DNA of 64,000 bases from NCBI GenBank assembly GCA_963693305.1, contig OY855907.1, positions 40,379,759 to 40,443,758 on the forward strand, written 5' to 3'. Positions 63,040 through 64,000 of this stretch are shown here, in pieces; the first letter of the stretch is position 1; every line of letters begins with the position of its first letter. The position numbers and the translations under genes were made by a program. The notes under the pieces are model-generated. The model worked only from the letters and a program-made list of their open reading frames with translations, searched no databases and was not told where the DNA came from. The DNA is from Meandrina meandrites. Taxonomy: Eukaryota; Cnidaria; Anthozoa; Scleractinia; Meandrinidae.

Positions 63040-63645
63040 AAACGCGTTTTTTCGACTTTCCCCATCGGGGCGAAACGAAAAAACACCCTTGGGATCGAAT
63101 TCCACGAGGTCGGTTTCATACCACCATTTCGAGTGGGCTTTTCAAAGCACGGCAAAAAGCCGGGTTGACGAACGTCGTCCAATTGCGTTCAAAACGCGTT
63201 TTTTCGACTTTCCCCATCGGGGCGAAACGAAAAAACACCCTTGGGATCGAATTCCACGAGGTCGGTTTCATACCACCATTTCGAGTGGGCTTTTCCAAGC
63301 AGGGCAAAAAGCCGGGTTGACGAACGTCGTCCAATTGCGTTCAAAACGCGTTTTTTCGACTTTCCCCATCGGGGCGAAACGAAAAAACACCCTTGGGATC
63401 GAATTCCACGAGGTCGGTTTCATACCACCATTTCGAGTGGGCTTTTCAAAGCACGGCAAAAAGCCGGGTTGACGAACGTCGTCCAATTGCGTTCAAAACG
63501 CGTTTTTTCGACTTTCCCCATCGGGGCGAAACGAAAAAACACCCTTGGGATCGAATTCCACGAGGTCGGTTTCATACCACCATTTCGAGTGGGCTTTTCC
63601 AAGCAGGGAAAAAAGCCGGGTTGACGAACGTCCTCCAATTGTGTT
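63040..63645 (-). repeat. Local 304-bp dimer, duplicated
   Basis: The variant GGGCTTTTCAAAGCACGGC appears at about 63135 and 63439 only, separated by an ordinary monomer. The surrounding 304 bp look identical. Confidence 0.82.
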
Positions 63646-64000
63646 AAAAACGCGTTTTTTCGACTTTCCCCATCGGGGCGAAACGAAAAAACACCCTTGG
63701 CATCGAATTCCACGAGGTCGGTTTCATACCACCATTTTGAGTGGGCTTTTCCAAGCAGGGCAAAAAGCCGGGTTGACGAACGTCGTCCAATTGCGTTCAA
63801 AACGCGTTTTTTCGACTTTCCCCATCGGGGCGAAACCAAAAAACACCCTTAGGATCGAATACGACGAGGTCGCTTTTATACCACCATTTTGAGTGGGCTT
63901 TTCCAAGCAGGGCAAAAAGCCGGGTTGACGAACGTCGTCCAATTGCGTTCAAAACGCGTTTTTTCGACTTTCCCCATCGGGGCGAAACGAAAAAACACCC

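Larger units (their letters stand above)
55191..64000 (-). repeat. 152-bp satellite array J, homogeneous subfamily IV
   Basis: About 58 inverted monomers of subfamily IV running past the right edge. Landmarks are GGTCGGTTTCATACCACCAT, TTGAGTGGGCTTTTCCAAGC or TTCGAGTGGGCTTTTCC, AGGGCAAAAAGCCGGG, GACGAACGTCGTCC or GACGAACGTCCTCC, and CAAAACGCGTTTTTTCGAC. Most monomers are exactly 152 bp, with one- or two-base deletions in a few (CCCCATCTGGCG, CGAAACAAAAAACACC, CGCGTTTTTCGAC). No other feature was found in these 8.8 kb. Confidence 0.96.

Overview
This window contains no gene I can support. About 99% of it is tandem satellite DNA of two unrelated families. This points to a eukaryotic, heterochromatin-type locus (pericentromeric, subtelomeric or a comparable satellite block). 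The organism cannot be fixed from satellites. The one recognisable mobile element (40,522-40,936) has a GGGTATGTGCCGC stretch that reminds me of short non-autonomous DNA transposons in cnidarian and other marine-invertebrate genomes. That is a memory-based hint only.

Family 1, about 33.7 kb, is a 28/35-bp satellite built from heptamers. GTGCACA (once or twice), GAGTACA, GTGTACC and GTGTATA each differ by one base from GTGTACA. Family 2, about 29.7 kb, is a 152-bp satellite with four visible subfamilies (called I-IV here) and many EcoRI-like GAATTC sites. Neither family resembles a telomere repeat.

Layout, with + and - giving the arbitrary orientation of each family: 1-4168 heptamer (+); 4169-5688 heptamer (-); 5689-17160 152-mer (+); 17161-23070 152-mer (-), interrupted by a 171-bp non-repeat island at 17369-17539; 23071-27751 heptamer (+); 27752-38170 heptamer (-); 38171-39872 mixed orientation with a perfect 707-bp tandem duplication; 39873-48214 heptamer (-), interrupted by the mobile element; 48215-51353 152-mer (+); 51354-51906 152-mer (-); 51907-55190 heptamer (+); 55191-64000 152-mer (-), running off the end.

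The dominant theme is nested inverted and tandem duplication. Four of the five heptamer/152-mer boundaries share one exact junction sequence, so they descend from one ancestral join copied by inversion. The subfamily order I-II-III-IV of the left 152-mer arm is mirrored in the right arm. On top of this lie recent higher-order tandem repeats of about 707, 1031, 1112, 1125, 1499, 1542 and 1815 bp in the heptamer family, and of 304 and 455 bp in the 152-mer family.

The many long open frames, up to about 900 codons, are a by-product of the repeats. One strand of the heptamer satellite has no stop in any frame, and 7 is not divisible by 3, so every frame reads the same heptad peptide. The only open frame with non-repeat content is a roughly 49-codon stretch in the 171-bp island. 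It begins with a signal-anchor-like N-terminus and could be a captured exon fragment. Boundaries quoted are good to about 10 bp.
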